Shown: positions 25,289 to 25,946 of the stretch, one piece after another
How the letters are laid out: each line of letters starts with the position of its first letter
Position numbering within the stretch: position 1 is the first letter of the stretch
Origin: Bacillota bacterium
GTDB lineage: Bacteria; Bacillota; Clostridia; Lachnospirales; Lachnospiraceae
Length of the DNA: 25,946 nt
NCBI GenBank assembly: GCA_023415055.1
Contig: JAEZLZ010000005.1
Span: forward strand, 1-25,946
Direction of reading: 5' to 3'
Position numbers and translations under genes: made by a program
Notes under the pieces: generated by a model
What the model saw: only the letters and a program-made list of their open reading frames with translations
Databases searched by the model: none
What the model was told of the DNA's origin: nothing

Positions 25289-25946
25289 TTATCCCTTCAT
25301 CAGTTCTAAGCTTATAATCTCCTGTTCCAATTTTACGTTATTCTGAAGCATATACTCAATCGTATCCTCGTATAATTCCACTTGCTTTAATTCCTGTAAT
25401 CTTACTATATCATTATCTGTCAAAGGATGTAAGCAATGCTCATACTGTTTCTGTGAAAGTTCAAATTCAGACATACAAAATGTCTTAAATTTGATGCCTG
25501 TAATCTCACACAAGTTACGATGAATCCAAAAGCCCCCTGCATCAATATCTCCAAAATGTAAATATTCCACATCCGTATTATTCTCATATACCTTTTTAAT
25601 AAAATTACGTTGAAAACGGTTTGCATAACCTCCAAGATAAAAAATGACCTCGTCAAAAGCAGAATATCTGAAATAGGAAGTCCTGTTTTCAATCGTCATA
25701 AATTTAGTTGTTCCAAGCTTGATACAATCAATTCTTTCAATACATCTGGCATCTAACTCAATACCCTCAGGGAGCACGCTGAAATCTAGTTCTTTTCCAT
25801 CAATGGATAATATAAAATTACCTTTGATACATAATTTCTGAGGTTCTTTTTTTATTCCAAAGTCAACTAATATCTCATCTGGAAGTTCTTCCGAAGAACA
25901 AGGTCTATTTTTATATTTACGCAACATCTGACAGACTGGTATTAAA
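25289..25946 (-). CDS. jetD: Wadjet JetD, C-terminal toprim-like nuclease part (partial)
   Basis: The frame is open through the right edge, so only the last 218 codons or so are visible. The visible part matches the C-terminal DUF2220 domain of JetD, the topoisomerase-VI-like nuclease that cleaves plasmid DNA extruded by the JetABC SMC complex in Wadjet systems. The toprim acidic motifs are present: the glutamate in TIENRTSYF and the D-x-D in HFGDIDAGG, with the usual FYLGGYANRFQRNFI stretch between them. The ATG at 25927 is probably internal, since no stop precedes it in the window. If the system is complete, jetA, jetB and jetC should lie to the right, on the same strand. It is followed after 25 bp by the PLD-like remnant. 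Confidence 0.85.
   Translation of the reverse strand, partial: LIPVCQMLRKYKNRPCSSEELPDEILVDFGIKKEPQKLCIKGNFILSIDGKELDFSVLPEGIELDARCIERIDCIKLGTTKFMTIENRTSYFRYSAFDEVIFYLGGYANRFQRNFIKKVYENNTDVEYLHFGDIDAGGFWIHRNLCEITGIKFKTFCMSEFELSQKQYEHCLHPLTDNDIVRLQELKQVELYEDTIEYMLQNNVKLEQEIISLELMKG

Noticed and set aside
1..25946. CRISPR arrays, tRNA or rRNA genes, transposases, riboswitches
   Set aside because: None was recognised by eye: no regularly spaced repeats, no cloverleaf-like conserved stretches and no transposase motifs. A tRNAscan or Rfam search would settle the RNA part.

Overview
The window looks like chromosomal DNA of a low-GC, anaerobic Gram-positive bacterium of the Clostridia, most likely a Lachnospiraceae relative. 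The reasons are AT-rich intergenic DNA, strong AGGAGG-type ribosome sites, TTGACA/TATAAT promoters, stem-plus-T terminators, and families common in that group (DUF975, XRE-DUF5680, SEC-C methionine aminopeptidase, LysM-GH18, large cyclic glucan synthases). The species is an inference. Most genes are on the minus strand. No rRNA, tRNA, CRISPR array, insertion sequence or origin was recognised.

Layout. Bases 1-1278 hold a cadC-cadA type metal-resistance operon (minus; cadA runs off the left edge) with a readable promoter and a strong inverted-repeat operator. Bases 1296-2275 hold larE on the plus strand with a near-perfect promoter and a shared terminator. Bases 2293-5649 hold a MATE transporter and two polytopic membrane proteins. 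Bases 5781-7980 hold a zinc-ribbon protein (plus), a flavin split-barrel protein and an XRE-DUF5680 regulator (minus). Bases 8101-16585 are one large minus-strand operon encoding a cyclic beta-1,2-glucan synthase in two polypeptides: a 1974-residue membrane glycosyltransferase/cyclization protein, then an 811-residue GH94 phosphorylase-like protein. A GAF-GGDEF protein lies upstream of it behind its own terminator. Bases 18341-19627 encode a LysM-GH18 protein (plus) whose catalytic acidic residues are gone. Bases 19680-22074 hold a small unknown protein, a SEC-C methionine aminopeptidase preceded by a stand-alone AraC-type regulator, and an uncertain small ORF.

The right end (22333-25946) looks like an accessory or defence island, all on the minus strand. 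It begins at the edge with the C-terminal part of a Wadjet JetD nuclease. Then come a frameshifted remnant of a PLD-like (helicase-tail) gene, two small unknown proteins, a frameshifted HicB-like gene, and a 502-residue SEC-C protein whose start overlaps the stop of the HicB-like frame. If jetA, jetB and jetC exist they should lie just to the right of this window.

The items most worth a second look are the split cyclic glucan synthase, the catalytically dead GH18, the three-cysteine LarE without other lar genes nearby, and the small-gene cluster downstream of jetD.
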